DNA from: JBHIBA01 sp046758845
GTDB lineage: Bacteria; UBA8248; JACPRG01; G963555815
DNA length: 29,449 nucleotides
Assembly: GCA_046758845.1 (NCBI GenBank)
Contig: JBHIBA010000019.1
Span: 1 to 29,449 of the forward strand
Direction: 5' to 3'
The notes under the pieces were generated by a model, which was not told the DNA's origin, searched no databases, and saw nothing but the letters and a program-made list of their open reading frames with translations. The translations under genes and the position numbers were made by a program. The stretch's first letter is position 1. Every line of letters starts with the position of its first letter. Positions 8,509 through 17,052 of the stretch are shown piece by piece.

Positions 8509-8943
8509 ATGTCGAAAGAAGAAAACATGGCTGCAGTTCGTCGATACTGGGAAGGCTTCAACGCTCACACTCTTGACGTATGGGACGAGGTCTGCACGCC
8601 CAACCACATTAACCACGATCCTGGTCTCCCCGTACCAGACGCAGACCTCCAAACAATCAAGAAGATCATTGGAGGGTTGTTGGCAGCTTTCCCCGACCTG
8701 AACTCTTCGGAGGAGGATCTAATTTCCGAGGGCGATAAGATAGCGACTCGGAGAACATTTCGCGGCACACACAAGGGTGAGTTTCTGGGTGTCGCCGCAA
8801 GTGGTAATGAGGTGACATTCACAGGGATCTTCATCGACCGACTCACTGGGGGCAAGATCGAAGAACAGTGGGTCGTCTTTGACGCCCTTGGCCTGATGCA
8901 ACAGATAGGGGCTGTCCCCGCCCCAGGGCAGGGCGGGAGTTAA
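8509..8943 (+). CDS. ester cyclase / SnoaL-like polyketide cyclase family protein
   Basis: The 144-residue protein starts at ATG 8509, with AGAGGA at 8495-8500 giving ideal spacing; an upstream in-frame ATG at 8458 lacks such a site. It shows the NTF2-like cone-fold signature of this family: an N-terminal helix with NMAAVRRYWEGFN, then HINHDPG, a central helix over AFPDLNSSEEDLISEGDKIATRRTF, HKGEFLGV, VTFTGIFIDRL and GGKIEEQWVVFD near the C-terminus. Bacterial members of this broad group are mostly uncharacterised; some cyclise polyketides, others may be stress or ligand-binding proteins. It stands alone between divergent and convergent neighbours and has its own promoter candidate. No link to the polysaccharide genes is evident. 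Confidence 0.8.
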   Translation: MSKEENMAAVRRYWEGFNAHTLDVWDEVCTPNHINHDPGLPVPDADLQTIKKIIGGLLAAFPDLNSSEEDLISEGDKIATRRTFRGTHKGEFLGVAASGNEVTFTGIFIDRLTGGKIEEQWVVFDALGLMQQIGAVPAPGQGGS

Positions 8944-9185
8944 GCGTTTAACAGCCGTCGCCGCCTAACCATGCAAGATCGGTAAATACACGGTAATTCG
9001 CCTAGAAGTCATCCATGCCATCATTTGGGAAATTGAACGCCAACAACAAGGAGCTGTGCTGGAGCAATGGTTCGGCAATCCAGCGTCCGAGCCAGCAGAG
9101 TGGGCACTTGCAGAGGACAGCCGGGCAAACTTTTACCCTGAAGTCGCATCGATGACTACAGCCACCATTTAGCGGACGAACGAGT

Positions 9186-9854
9186 TTACCTTTTGGCCGT
9201 CGCACCGCGTTCGGCCCAGGCGGCGGCGACCTCATCCACCGTTGCCACCCGCCCAAAATACAGACGGCAGTTCAGCAGCGTTCCTTCGTGTTCCTCGCGG
9301 CTTGTGGTGGCGCATGCATCGTCTACCAAGACCACGTTGTAGTCGAGCATAAAGCCTTCCCGAACGGTGCTCTCGACGCACACATTGGTGGCTACGCCCG
9401 TCATGATGAGGGTCTTGACGCCCATGCTCCGAAGCACGAGGTCGAGGTTCGTCCCCGTGAACCCCCCGTACCGATTCTTCTTGATGAGAATGTCTCCGGG
9501 CTTGGGTTCGAACCCTTCGCAGAGCTCGGCGCCCCAGGTCCCATCCTCTACCAAGAGAGAGTAATCGGGACCGTAGTAATCAGAACCGAACTTGAGTCGT
9601 TCCAGCTTGTGATAGGCGGACCAGTTGCAATCCGGCGAATGGGTCACCCAGAGCAGGACGACACGCACCCCGACACCGCGCGCCTCCTCCATCAGACGCT
9701 GCAGACGCGGGAGCATTTCCTCAATGGGCGCCATGTCCACCCCCCTTTTGCCAAAGATCCCTTCGGGATGGCAGAAATCGTTTTGAACATCCACGACGAT
9801 GAGGGCAGAGGTCGATGGGTCCACCCATTCAGCCAAAGCGGCGTCTTGTTCCAT
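9186..9854 (-). CDS. isochorismatase-family cysteine hydrolase (amidohydrolase)
   Basis: A 222-residue protein with the complete cysteine-hydrolase triad of the isochorismatase/nicotinamidase fold: Asp22 in IVVDVQNDF, Lys126 in KKNRYGGF and Cys159 in ATNVCVEST, which also carries the preceding cis-peptide motif. Family members hydrolyse small amides or ureido compounds (nicotinamide, N-carbamoylsarcosine, biuret, ureidoacrylate); the substrate cannot be assigned here. The start ATG at 9854 is preceded by GAGGAGGG, one of the best ribosome-binding sites in the window. It is a soluble, probably cytoplasmic enzyme, transcribed convergently with the ester cyclase. No partner genes of a known nitrogen-scavenging pathway are adjacent. 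Confidence 0.9.
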   Translation of the reverse strand: MEQDAALAEWVDPSTSALIVVDVQNDFCHPEGIFGKRGVDMAPIEEMLPRLQRLMEEARGVGVRVVLLWVTHSPDCNWSAYHKLERLKFGSDYYGPDYSLLVEDGTWGAELCEGFEPKPGDILIKKNRYGGFTGTNLDLVLRSMGVKTLIMTGVATNVCVESTVREGFMLDYNVVLVDDACATTSREEHEGTLLNCRLYFGRVATVDEVAAAWAERGATAKR

Positions 9855-10206
9855 GGAAAATCCCTCCTCAGCGATTACAAGGGCTTCAACGTGGCCTTCA
9901 AGAGCGGCGAAGGGGAAACTGTCTGGTTGACAAACCCCTTCCGGGATCTCCTGCTTGAGGTTGTATCCCTTGCCGAATGCCCCCTTCTACAATACTGCAT
10001 CCGCTCGGACTAGCTGTCGATGCGGTCCTTTCCGCGAAAGGCAGGCGTGAGAACGTGATTGTAGCACGACCCGCTTGCGCCTTCTCGAGGCGAGCCTTTC
10101 TCGAACAAGCAATAACCATGGCGGCTACGTCCACCAGGGAGCCGTGGCCCTACCGCGTCAGTTCTGGCCTCGCAGGACGACCATCTACCGTCGGGCGGGC
10201 GTGGCG
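9855..10206. other. gene-free stretch upstream of the isochorismatase-like gene
   Basis: About 350 bases with no recognisable gene on either strand. The minus-strand promoter of the hydrolase gene must lie here if it is transcribed on its own; no clear hexamer pair was identified. Confidence 0.4.
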
Positions 10207-10386
10207 CTACTTGACCTTTTTTTCCGGCAGCCAAGGGACCTTGGTGTTGCCAGTCTTGATGTCCGCCTCAATGGACCGGACTTTCTGCGCAATTTTCTTG
10301 GGGGCCTTCCGGTTGAACGGCACCACGACGACCGCGCCCTCCGGCAGCCCCTTGCGTTGAGGTGGCTTCCTCGCCCCCCAGGTCGT
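10207..10386 (-). pseudogene. C-terminal protein fragment, possibly BMP-family binding protein
   Basis: A minus-strand frame open from 10386 to a stop at 10207 reads PEGAVVVVPFNRKAPKKIA followed by a charged helix and TKVPWLPEKKVK. The GAVVV-PFN-K-P pattern followed by a helix and a short terminal strand resembles the end of BMP-family (basic membrane lipoprotein) substrate-binding proteins of nucleoside ABC transporters. It has no start codon of its own and begins where the fragment at 10352-10492 ends, in a different frame. The assignment is tentative; it gains some support from the decayed nucleoside/sugar-type ABC ATPase at 12.6-13.1 kb. Confidence 0.3.
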
Positions 10387-10492
10387 TTACCAAGTCTGCA
10401 CGCCAGCTTGCCAGTTCCTGGCCGGGGGTGGTTCCCTTGTGTATTGCCCGCCCGCCCAGTTCCTTTAGGACTCCTTTCAGCGCGGTAAGTGC
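10352..10492 (-). pseudogene. N-terminal fragment of an unnamed conserved protein
   Basis: A minus-strand frame reads ALTALKGVLKELGGRAI, then ASWRADLVNDLGGEE and TSTQ. I recall this pattern as the N-terminus of a small uncharacterised protein common in uncultured soil bacteria. Here it breaks off after TSTQ, and a different reading frame takes over to give the neighbouring fragment. No ATG is visible at its expected start. No function can be given, and the recollection needs a database search to stand. Confidence 0.3.
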
Positions 10493-10499
10493 GTGTTAT

Positions 10500-10834
10500 T
10501 GGCGGCGAGAGAGGGGCGCGTCCCGCTGTTTGGGCTGGTTCACGATTGGCACCAGATCCAGAAACCGCTTAAATGTCAATCGGTTACATGACGTGATTTG
10601 ATGACCCATCAGGCGTTGGGCATCACTGGGGAAAGCCTCGTAAACGATCGGAAAAGTTCTTCCTGTGATTGAGCTTGGGAGAAAACTGTTCATGCAGCGG
10701 GCGCTGGCATTGGAAGTGGGGCTCGGTGGAAGGAGCTCATTTCAGGGACGGGAAGGTTGCTCTTACGCTATTGCAGGACGAGATGTAACCTGCATGGTCT
10801 CGGCCGGGGGATGTCGTGAGAGCCCGACTAGGCC
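10500..10834. other. gene-free stretch in the decayed region
   Basis: No recognisable coding sequence was found between the protein fragments and the 3-prime end of the ligase-like gene. Short open frames exist but match nothing I recognise. Confidence 0.4.
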
Positions 10835-12470
10835 CTACTCGTTGAGAGAAGGTGGGTGCATGCAACGGCGCCCTTCTGGAGGACGGCCTCCGATGTGTAG
10901 ATGCAGGATCTTGCCGGAGGGCGTGGTCAGCGGTGCCCGGCGCTCGACGCGCAAAAGACGGGCATCGCGCCATACCAGCACCATCACCCGCTCTGCCCTA
11001 GACCCGGAGCCGAGAGCCCTGAGAAAGGTCTCGGCCACCGCGCCAGTGTCCAGCGGACCCACCGACGGGTGCACCAGGAGGTGAAGGCAGGGACGGCCAT
11101 CGCTTCCCTCCTCCTCCACAAGCTGGTAATCGGTGGGCGCCCCCCCGAAGCGCCCTGGGAGCACGTTCTCGAGGACGTGGATTATGTCCGCATCCAGGAA
11201 GGTCATGCCCCCGGCGGTGAGCTTCTCAAAGCTGCGGATGGTGTGCAGGCGGGTAGCCCAGCCGAGCTTCTCCAGGGGGCAACCGCATTGCCGCCTCGTG
11301 ACCACGGCTTGATCGCCCAGCGAGACATTTACCAAGATAAAGGGCGCAGTCGGACGCAACGAGGAGACGAAGAGGGCATCTGCCGGAAGGCCGTGAACCT
11401 CCCCCTTCGAGCCCGACTGGATCAGCGCGAGGCGATCATGGAGCAGGTGAACATCGTCAGGGGCCTCAGGTGCGAGGCACCCGTAGCCGATGGTGCCAGA
11501 CTCGCTGCTTCCGTACCGCGGGACAGCCTCCGCGCCGGTCCGGCGGATCACGGCCAGCCGAGCCGCCGTGATGGGTTCTCCCGTTAACGTGAAATGGGCG
11601 CCGCAGAGATGGACCCTCGCATTGAACGCGGCCTCGCAGAGGCGTACGGCGGAACTTGGGTACGTTTGAACGTGGGGGATGCGGCCATACCGGAGAACAT
11701 CGGCCATCCAGCGGGCAATAGGGAGGGGGTCGTCCAGCGGCACGTACTTAGGGCGGGGCAGCGGCACCCTCGCCAGCAGGCCCATCCGGTGCATGGCGCG
11801 GGCGCTCCAGCGGTAGCGGGCGTGCAGAACCGGCGAGGCGGGGTCGACCTGGGAGAACCAGCGCACCGGGTGCGCGCCGAAGCCGCTTAATTCGAGGAGA
11901 TGTAGCACTGCTGAGCTCCCAGGGACTCCCCATTCTGCGTGAGCCCACCCGATGCCGCCGCGGGCGTCGAGGGCCAGGCAAACGTTGACGCTGCGCTCCC
12001 GGAAATAGGCGAGGTCAATGGGCGCCGGGGTACCCATGCCTCGGCTCCCGCTGCTCCTAAGCTGCACGCGAGGGACTGAGTCCGGGTTGAGGAGCCGCTC
12101 CGGACCCACGTCGATGGTGGCACTTCCTCGGCGGGCCGGCCGACGACCCTTAAACTCGTCCACGGTGAGGTAGACGCCACGGCGAAAGAGGATCCGAAGC
12201 GCGGCCTCCACGCCCTCCTGGCTTACTAGTCGCTCCAGGTCCTCGTACTCGCATCCGGCCAACGTCCAACAGTTGCCGGAACGGGCTCTCCGGGTGCTGA
12301 TAAATTGCCCGTCTAGCGAGCTCCAGGAAATCCGCCTGCCGTCGCTCCAGCCGGCGCCGCAGGGTCGCCCGCGCTTCCTCAAGGCTGATTGGGTGTCGAA
12401 GAAAGGGAGGAAGGCTGAAGAGGAAGCGCGCTCCGATGATGACATCCGCGAGGGAAATCGGGAAACCCAT
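10835..12470 (-). pseudogene. CoF synthetase / phenylacetate-CoA ligase-like protein, one frameshift
   Basis: The true start is ATG at 12470 with AAGGAG about eight bases upstream. The first frame gives MGFPISLADVIIG and a helical region ending in QLLDV; the second continues with AGCEYEDLERLV and runs to a stop at 10835. Removing one base near 12257-12261 joins them into a protein of about 544 residues, the normal length. The continuing frame shows adenylate-forming features: RSSGSRG (phosphate loop), YGSSESG near the middle, and GDQAVVTRRQCGCPLEKLG, typical of the coenzyme F390 synthetase/phenylacetate-CoA ligase group. Such enzymes activate a carboxylate with ATP; the substrate is unknown. 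Everything but one base looks intact, so this is either a very recent pseudogene or a sequencing/assembly error. Confidence 0.7.
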
Positions 12471-12624
12471 ACGTGCTCTCCTTCCTTCGTGATGCCCTCG
12501 AACCCTTTCCCGTTGTCGGTTGCTCTGCGAGTGTAAAGGACTTCTTGGCATCGGGGAAGTCAACCTCTCCCTCCACCCCAGGGTAATCCTGGACCGGGAC
12601 GGCTTCCTCTTCTGCCGGGCCTTC

Positions 12625-13110
12625 ACCTGCAACCCCCACGATCTCGCCCGCGTGGACGGTGAGGGAGACACCCTTCAGCGCGGGCAGGTCCCTGTCCCCC
12701 AGGGCCTGGGCGCTTTCCACCTCGAGGAGGGGCGCTCCCGTGGTGGCATCCGGCTTTTCAAGGGCGAAGGAGTGCTCCCGCCCCAGCATCATCCGCACCA
12801 GATCCTCTTTGGAGGTTTGGTCCGTCGAAACCGTGCCCACCAAACGCCCCCCCGGAGAACGGTGACGCGGTCCGATACCGCCATGACCTCTTGCAGTTAT
12901 GGGTGATAAAGATGACGGTCATACCCTCGGCCGTCATGGCTCTTAGTGTGTGAAACAGTTCGCCGGTCTCCTGGGGAGTGAGGACCGAGGTGGGCTCATC
13001 CAGGATCAGGATGTCCGCTTTCCGATAAAGGGCTTTGAGAATCTCCACCCGCTGCTGCTCCCCGACAGAGAGTTGCCAGATGTAGGTCTGAGGGTCCACC
13101 CAAAGCCCCC
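12625..13110 (-). pseudogene. sugar/nucleoside ABC transporter ATPase, truncated and frameshifted
   Basis: The remnant begins at about 13110 with VDPQTYIWQLSVGEQQRV, the ABC signature (LSVGEQQ), followed by Walker B ILILDEPTSVLTPQE and the H-loop IFITH. Two single-base losses then break the frame: one just after ITH near 12900, and one in the G7 run on the minus strand at 12846-12852. Repairing both restores THKLQEVMAVSDRVTVLRGG, then GRLVGTVSTDQT and the start of the second ATPase domain, ALKGVSLTVHAGEIVGVAG, where similarity ends near 12625. This two-domain layout is that of RbsA/MglA or the BMP-type nucleoside importers. Walker A of domain 1 and nearly all of domain 2 are missing, so it is dead. 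Confidence 0.75.
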
Positions 13111-13131
13111 GCTTCCTTTCGTTCGTTCATG

Positions 13132-13175
13132 TGGACACTCCTTTCTCCATGCATCATGGATCAATCGAGTGTCCA
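13132..13175. repeat. nested inverted repeat, possible insertion-sequence end
   Basis: TGGACACTC (13132-13140) and GAGTGTCCA (13167-13175) are perfect 9-base inverted copies, with a second small inverted repeat CCATG/CATGG (13147-13159) inside. Directly beside it on the minus strand is ATG at 13130 with a GGAG-type ribosome-binding site, opening the short reading MNERK. Together this resembles the left end and orfA start of an IS3-type element, cut off after a few codons where the ABC ATPase remnant begins. Confidence 0.4.
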
Positions 13176-13480
13176 ACAAAACCCTAGGGCGGGGGAACTC
13201 CCGCCTAGCCGGCAGCTTTTCTCCCAGAGAATGGAAAGCTTCCTCTGAATCGGCGTGCCAGCCCTCCCTAACGGCCAATCCTGAATGGCCGGGTTGTGGG
13301 GCTTTAGGTATTCAGAGGAATTGGGGGCAAGCTCGGTAAACAGTGGAATACAGTCATTAAGCAGAGTTCAGCCAAAATAAGAGGGCGAGCAGGTTTGAGA
13401 ACTTCGCGAAAAATAGATCGAAGCCGGTCTGTAACGCCCCCCATTTATCAAGCGGCGGTCAAGGGAGCGTTGGGGCCGGT
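13176..13480. other. gene-free spacer between two mobile-element remnants
   Basis: About 305 bases between the inverted repeat and the transposase remnant. No coding sequence recognised on either strand; probably degraded element or intergenic DNA. Confidence 0.4.
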
Positions 13481-13708
13481 TCAGCGAATGGGTTCCAGTT
13501 GGTTGGGTATTTTGTAGCCCCAGGCGGAACGCCGGTCGTGCTCATTGAAATGTTCAACCCATCAGCCACCTCTCCGGGCCACTCGCCCATCAGCCTCCCA
13601 CTCCCTGAGCCACAGCAACTCCTGCTTTATGGTCCGTATTGCCCGCCCATGAAGGCCCTCAGAAACGCTCTTGGCTTTCGGTCTGTTGCCCCACTGCCTC
13701 CGCTTCAT
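13481..13708 (-). pseudogene. IS3-family transposase C-terminus with in-frame stop
   Basis: A minus-strand frame from ATG 13708 to a stop at 13481 reads through one internal TGA. Upstream of it is RAIRTIKQELLWLREWE and downstream WVEHFNEHDRRSAWGYK. These correspond to the end of the IS3/IS481-type DDE domain (RTIK-E) and the WIEHYN-RPHSALGY tail, in which the usual R-P-H has decayed to D-R-R. The catalytic Asp residues and the N-terminal two thirds are absent. It is a dead fragment marking past insertion activity. Confidence 0.55.
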
Positions 13709-14347
13709 TTGCTGACCTCCTGTCCCGGTCCCCCCAACTCGATTCCAGTAACCCTCCCTGCGTCATAAAAGGGAGCAATAGGCGTCGCTACCCTTAACAC
13801 ATACGCAATAGCCCTGTAACCGCTTTTCATTCAGTCTATTTTGCAAAAGAGACAGAGTTGGCCTGTCGGTAGAGTTTACAAGGGATTCCACCAAACGGCC
13901 TGCTCTGCCCGCCTAATTCCTCCATTTTCAAAGCATTCCAGTTGGCGGTCACTTTGGTAAGATATTTGCATTATTCTCCCGATATATCAGACCGTTTTGC
14001 TTTCGAGGATTGATTCGGGCGGCCCAGGGGGCAGGCTGCTCCTTTCACGTGTCTTTCCGTCAGGCTAGGTGCGCCGACTCGAGCGGGTGGCGCGACCTGG
14101 ACAGAGTAGATGGAATGGTACTGCCTACCCCCGTCAACCTCGCTTTCGTCCCCATGAGGGCACGGTCGAAGCCCAGCTCCGTTCTCTTGTCGGACTCCAC
14201 TGGAACCCAACCGCAAATCAAGCTCCGCAGTCAATTGCACCTTGGTCAGCGCCCCCGAGGCCGACGACGCTCCCACTTCTGTGCTGGTCCATCAGGGTTT
14301 GACGCCTCCTCGGGGTGCACCCGATTTAATTTAAGGCTGGAAATTTC
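13709..14347. other. 640-base spacer before the polysaccharide locus
   Basis: No recognisable gene. The final 100 bases should hold the promoter of the wecB-led operon. A 10-base palindrome, GGGTGCACCC (14313-14322), lies 26 bases before wecB and could be an operator, but there is no independent support. No convincing -35/-10 pair was found. Confidence 0.4.
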
Positions 14348-15502
14348 ATGCTGAAAGTCCTGTCCATTTTTGGTACCCGCCCTGAGGCCATCAAGATGGC
14401 CCCCGTGCTCCAGGAATTCGCTAACTATCCAGATCGGATCCAGTCAGCCGTTTGCGTAACTGCCCAGCACCGCCGCCTGCTGGATCAAGTCTTATGCCTT
14501 TTTGGGATCAAACCGGACGTTGATCTCAATCTGATGAAAGAAGATCAGAGTCTCTCTTCCGTGACTACTCAGGCGATGACTCATGTGACTGAGGCGCTCC
14601 TTCGGATCAAACCCGACATCGTTTTGGTTCAAGGCGATACTACAACGGCCATGGTTGCCGCCCTGGCGAGCTTATATCAGAAAATCCCCGTCGGTCATGT
14701 CGAAGCCGGTCTTCGGACATATGATCGCTACAGCCCTTTCCCAGAAGAGATCAATCGCCGTCTCCTCACGCAACTGGCCACCTATCACTTCGCTCCGACC
14801 GAGACCGCACGACATGCGCTCTTGGCCGAAGGGATTCCGGCGGATCAAATCCATCTGACCGGCAATACTGTAATCGACACCCTTTTCATGCTGCTCGATC
14901 ACCCCCACCCGGCGCATTCTCACATACCCCTGAACGGGAACAAACTCATCCTTGTCACCGCCCATCGCCGCGAGAGCTTCGGTCAACCCCTGGAAAACAT
15001 CTGTTCCGCCCTTCTCCAGCTGCGCCGGCATAACCCCGATGTAGAGATTGTCTATCCGGTCCATAGAAACCCGAATGTCCAAACCTTGGTTTATCGAAAT
15101 CTATCAAATCGTGACGGGATTCATCTCATTGATCCCTTAGATTACGCACAATTCATTCATCTCATGAACCGGGCGTACTTCATACTGACAGATTCAGGGG
15201 GAATACAGGAGGAAGCTCCAACCCTCGGCAAACCAGTACTAGTCATGCGGGATGTCACCGAGCGTACTGAGGCGGTTGAGGCCGGTACCGCGAAGGTCAT
15301 TGGCACCGATCCCCGCATGATAGTGGCGGAGTCACAGCGGTTGCTTCGAAACCGGAGGGAGTATGAGCGAATGGCGACAGCCGTCAGCCCGTACGGAGAT
15401 GGTCAAGCGGCGAAGCGGATCGTTCAAGTCCTTTTAGAAAACAAGAGGGTAGGCGAGATGGCCTGGCGAATCCCGCTACAAGGCGCAACCGAGGCCAAAT
15501 GA
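14348..15502 (+). CDS. wecB: UDP-N-acetylglucosamine 2-epimerase (non-hydrolysing)
   Basis: The 384-residue protein is the standard length for WecB/MnaA and carries its signatures from end to end: SIFGTRPEAIKMAPV at about 6-20, VQGDTTTAMVAALA at about 96-109, VGHVEAGLRT at about 116-125, PFPEEINRR at about 131-139, the TAHRRES motif with His206, and TDSGGIQEEAPTLGKPVLVMR with the following TERTEAVEAG near the C-terminus. The cytoplasmic enzyme interconverts UDP-GlcNAc and UDP-ManNAc. It opens the plus-strand polysaccharide locus, after AAGG-type Shine-Dalgarno sequence. The GT26 gene at the far end of the locus is a natural consumer of ManNAc, which links the two. No UDP-ManNAc dehydrogenase (wecC) is present, so ManNAc rather than ManNAcA is the more likely sugar. 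Confidence 0.95.
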   Translation: MLKVLSIFGTRPEAIKMAPVLQEFANYPDRIQSAVCVTAQHRRLLDQVLCLFGIKPDVDLNLMKEDQSLSSVTTQAMTHVTEALLRIKPDIVLVQGDTTTAMVAALASLYQKIPVGHVEAGLRTYDRYSPFPEEINRRLLTQLATYHFAPTETARHALLAEGIPADQIHLTGNTVIDTLFMLLDHPHPAHSHIPLNGNKLILVTAHRRESFGQPLENICSALLQLRRHNPDVEIVYPVHRNPNVQTLVYRNLSNRDGIHLIDPLDYAQFIHLMNRAYFILTDSGGIQEEAPTLGKPVLVMRDVTERTEAVEAGTAKVIGTDPRMIVAESQRLLRNRREYERMATAVSPYGDGQAAKRIVQVLLENKRVGEMAWRIPLQGATEAK

Positions 15503-15587
15503 CGTGCCGAGAGCTTGCGCAGGTGGACGGCGGGGCTGCCTGGACCAAGTGGAACGATGATCACAAAGCCCGGGGGAATTGAATCGT

Positions 15588-16847
15588 ATGCGCCGTGCAC
15601 TCCTTACTATCGCGGTATCGCTTTTCCTTGTCTTTTTCCTGTCGTTCGAACGGCCGACCGCGGCCCGTTCAAAGGCGCTCGTCCCGGACTTTATTGGAGA
15701 GGGGGACGAAAAGATGGCCCTGTGGCTGTCAAATGACGGCCCCCACCTGCGCGGGGCGAACGTTCACCCTTGCACTCTACATGAACTGGCCGGTGCAAGG
15801 GTTCGATGCGTGCGGCGCCTCAAGCTGCCCGATCTTCGAGACCTGCGAAAGCTCGGCGCCAACCTGGTCAACGCCTCGTATTTCGGCGTTTTCACCGAGA
15901 GGCCGCCCTACAAGGTGAATCCGAGAGCGCTGAAGTACCTGGACGACCTCATTCGGTCGGCAGAGAAAGCCGGTCTCTACGTTGTGATCCATTTCCGCAC
16001 CGGCCCGGGCCGTAACAACAACGCAATCGGCGCCAGCGACACGAACCAAGACCCCAATGCGTTGTTCACCGTCTGGGACGATGCAGCTGCCCAAAAGGCC
16101 TGGGCGAAAATGTGGCGGTTTACCGCCCAACGATACGGCAAAAGTCCCGTTGTCATCGGATACAACCTGATCGTCGAGCCCCACGTTAATACTCTTGTCG
16201 ATCCCCGCGGCACACTTACGCCGGCCGAACTACAGTCCCGGGTGAAAGGCACTCTCAGGGATTGGAACGCCTTTTCCGCCTCAATGGTTGCGGCCATCCG
16301 AGAAGTGGACACAGAAACGCCAATTATCATCGATGCGCTCCAATGGGCCAGGGCGGAGTGGCTCGAAGCCCTGGAACCGGGAATTGACCGCCGTATCGTG
16401 TACAGTTTTCATGCGTACGACCCCATGGAGTTTTCCCATCAAAACGACCTCAAAAATCTTACTATCCGTTATCCCGGCATTGCGAGGGTTGATGGGAAGA
16501 GAACTGTCCTTGACAAGAAATTGCTCGAAAAGATCTATCGTCCCGCTGTGGAGTTTGCCGCCCGTCACTCGGTTCCCATCTACGTCGGCGAAATGGGAAG
16601 CGTTCGTTGGGCGCCGGGAGCGGTCGCATTTCACCGGGATCTCATCCACTTTATAGAGCGCAACGGCTGGAACTATGCCTTCTACGTTTGGCGCGGGGAT
16701 TGGGTCAACTATGACGGCGCCAACCTGGAGCACGGCCGGGACCCTGACAACCATAGGCGCGTCGACAATCCGCTGCTCGGCGCGTACGTGGATCACTGGC
16801 GGCATAATAAGGAATTTCCACCACATTCTTCAGGCGCGAGCAACTAG
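15588..16847 (+). CDS. secreted glycoside hydrolase family 5 protein
   Basis: The 419-residue protein starts at ATG 15588; a TTG at 15579 is an alternative. Residues 1-27 form a signal peptide (basic MRR, long hydrophobic core, then AAR/S). The rest is a (beta/alpha)8-barrel with both GH5 glutamates in place: the acid/base Glu197 in YNLIVEPH and the nucleophile Glu335 in PIYVGEMGS. Other active-site elements include RGANVHP near 55 and YSFHAYDP near 275. GH5 enzymes cleave beta-linked glucans, mannans or related chains. In a biosynthetic locus, as with PslG or BcsZ in other systems, a periplasmic glycosidase usually trims or releases the growing polymer; that role is inferred. It sits 85 bases after wecB and about 200 before the sugar transferase. 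Confidence 0.85.
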   Translation: MRRALLTIAVSLFLVFFLSFERPTAARSKALVPDFIGEGDEKMALWLSNDGPHLRGANVHPCTLHELAGARVRCVRRLKLPDLRDLRKLGANLVNASYFGVFTERPPYKVNPRALKYLDDLIRSAEKAGLYVVIHFRTGPGRNNNAIGASDTNQDPNALFTVWDDAAAQKAWAKMWRFTAQRYGKSPVVIGYNLIVEPHVNTLVDPRGTLTPAELQSRVKGTLRDWNAFSASMVAAIREVDTETPIIIDALQWARAEWLEALEPGIDRRIVYSFHAYDPMEFSHQNDLKNLTIRYPGIARVDGKRTVLDKKLLEKIYRPAVEFAARHSVPIYVGEMGSVRWAPGAVAFHRDLIHFIERNGWNYAFYVWRGDWVNYDGANLEHGRDPDNHRRVDNPLLGAYVDHWRHNKEFPPHSSGASN

Positions 16848-17052
16848 CGTTTGCGGTGCAGGGCATTGCAAGTGAGAAGTAGCAGATATTGAAAAGCGAC
16901 TGACGGCCGGTCACTCGAGCGGTTACGAGATGTCCCATACGGCCAGAGCGAGCCGTTGGATAAAGAATTCGCCGCTCTCACTTGGTGGTCTTGGCAGTAT
17001 CTTCGCCGGCCACTTAACGGGACGTTCCGGGTCAAGGACCTGCGGGGTGCGT

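Noticed and set aside
10901..11587. A 228-codon plus-strand frame opposite the ligase-like gene.
   Set aside because: It is antisense to conserved adenylate-forming motifs on the minus strand and shows no domain of its own.
13481..13708. In-frame TGA inside the transposase fragment as a selenocysteine codon, given the nearby selC.
   Set aside because: The fragment is truncated, has decayed catalytic tail residues and the position is not Cys/Sec in the family; an ordinary nonsense codon is far likelier.
13452..13960. Repeated GGCGGTCA near 13453 and 13942 as insertion-sequence terminal repeats.
   Set aside because: Only eight shared bases with no further matching; expected by chance often enough in this composition.
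14299..14330. TTGACG and TTTAAT as a promoter for wecB.
   Set aside because: The spacer would be 20 bases, too long for a sigma70 promoter, and no better -10 exists at 16-18 bases.
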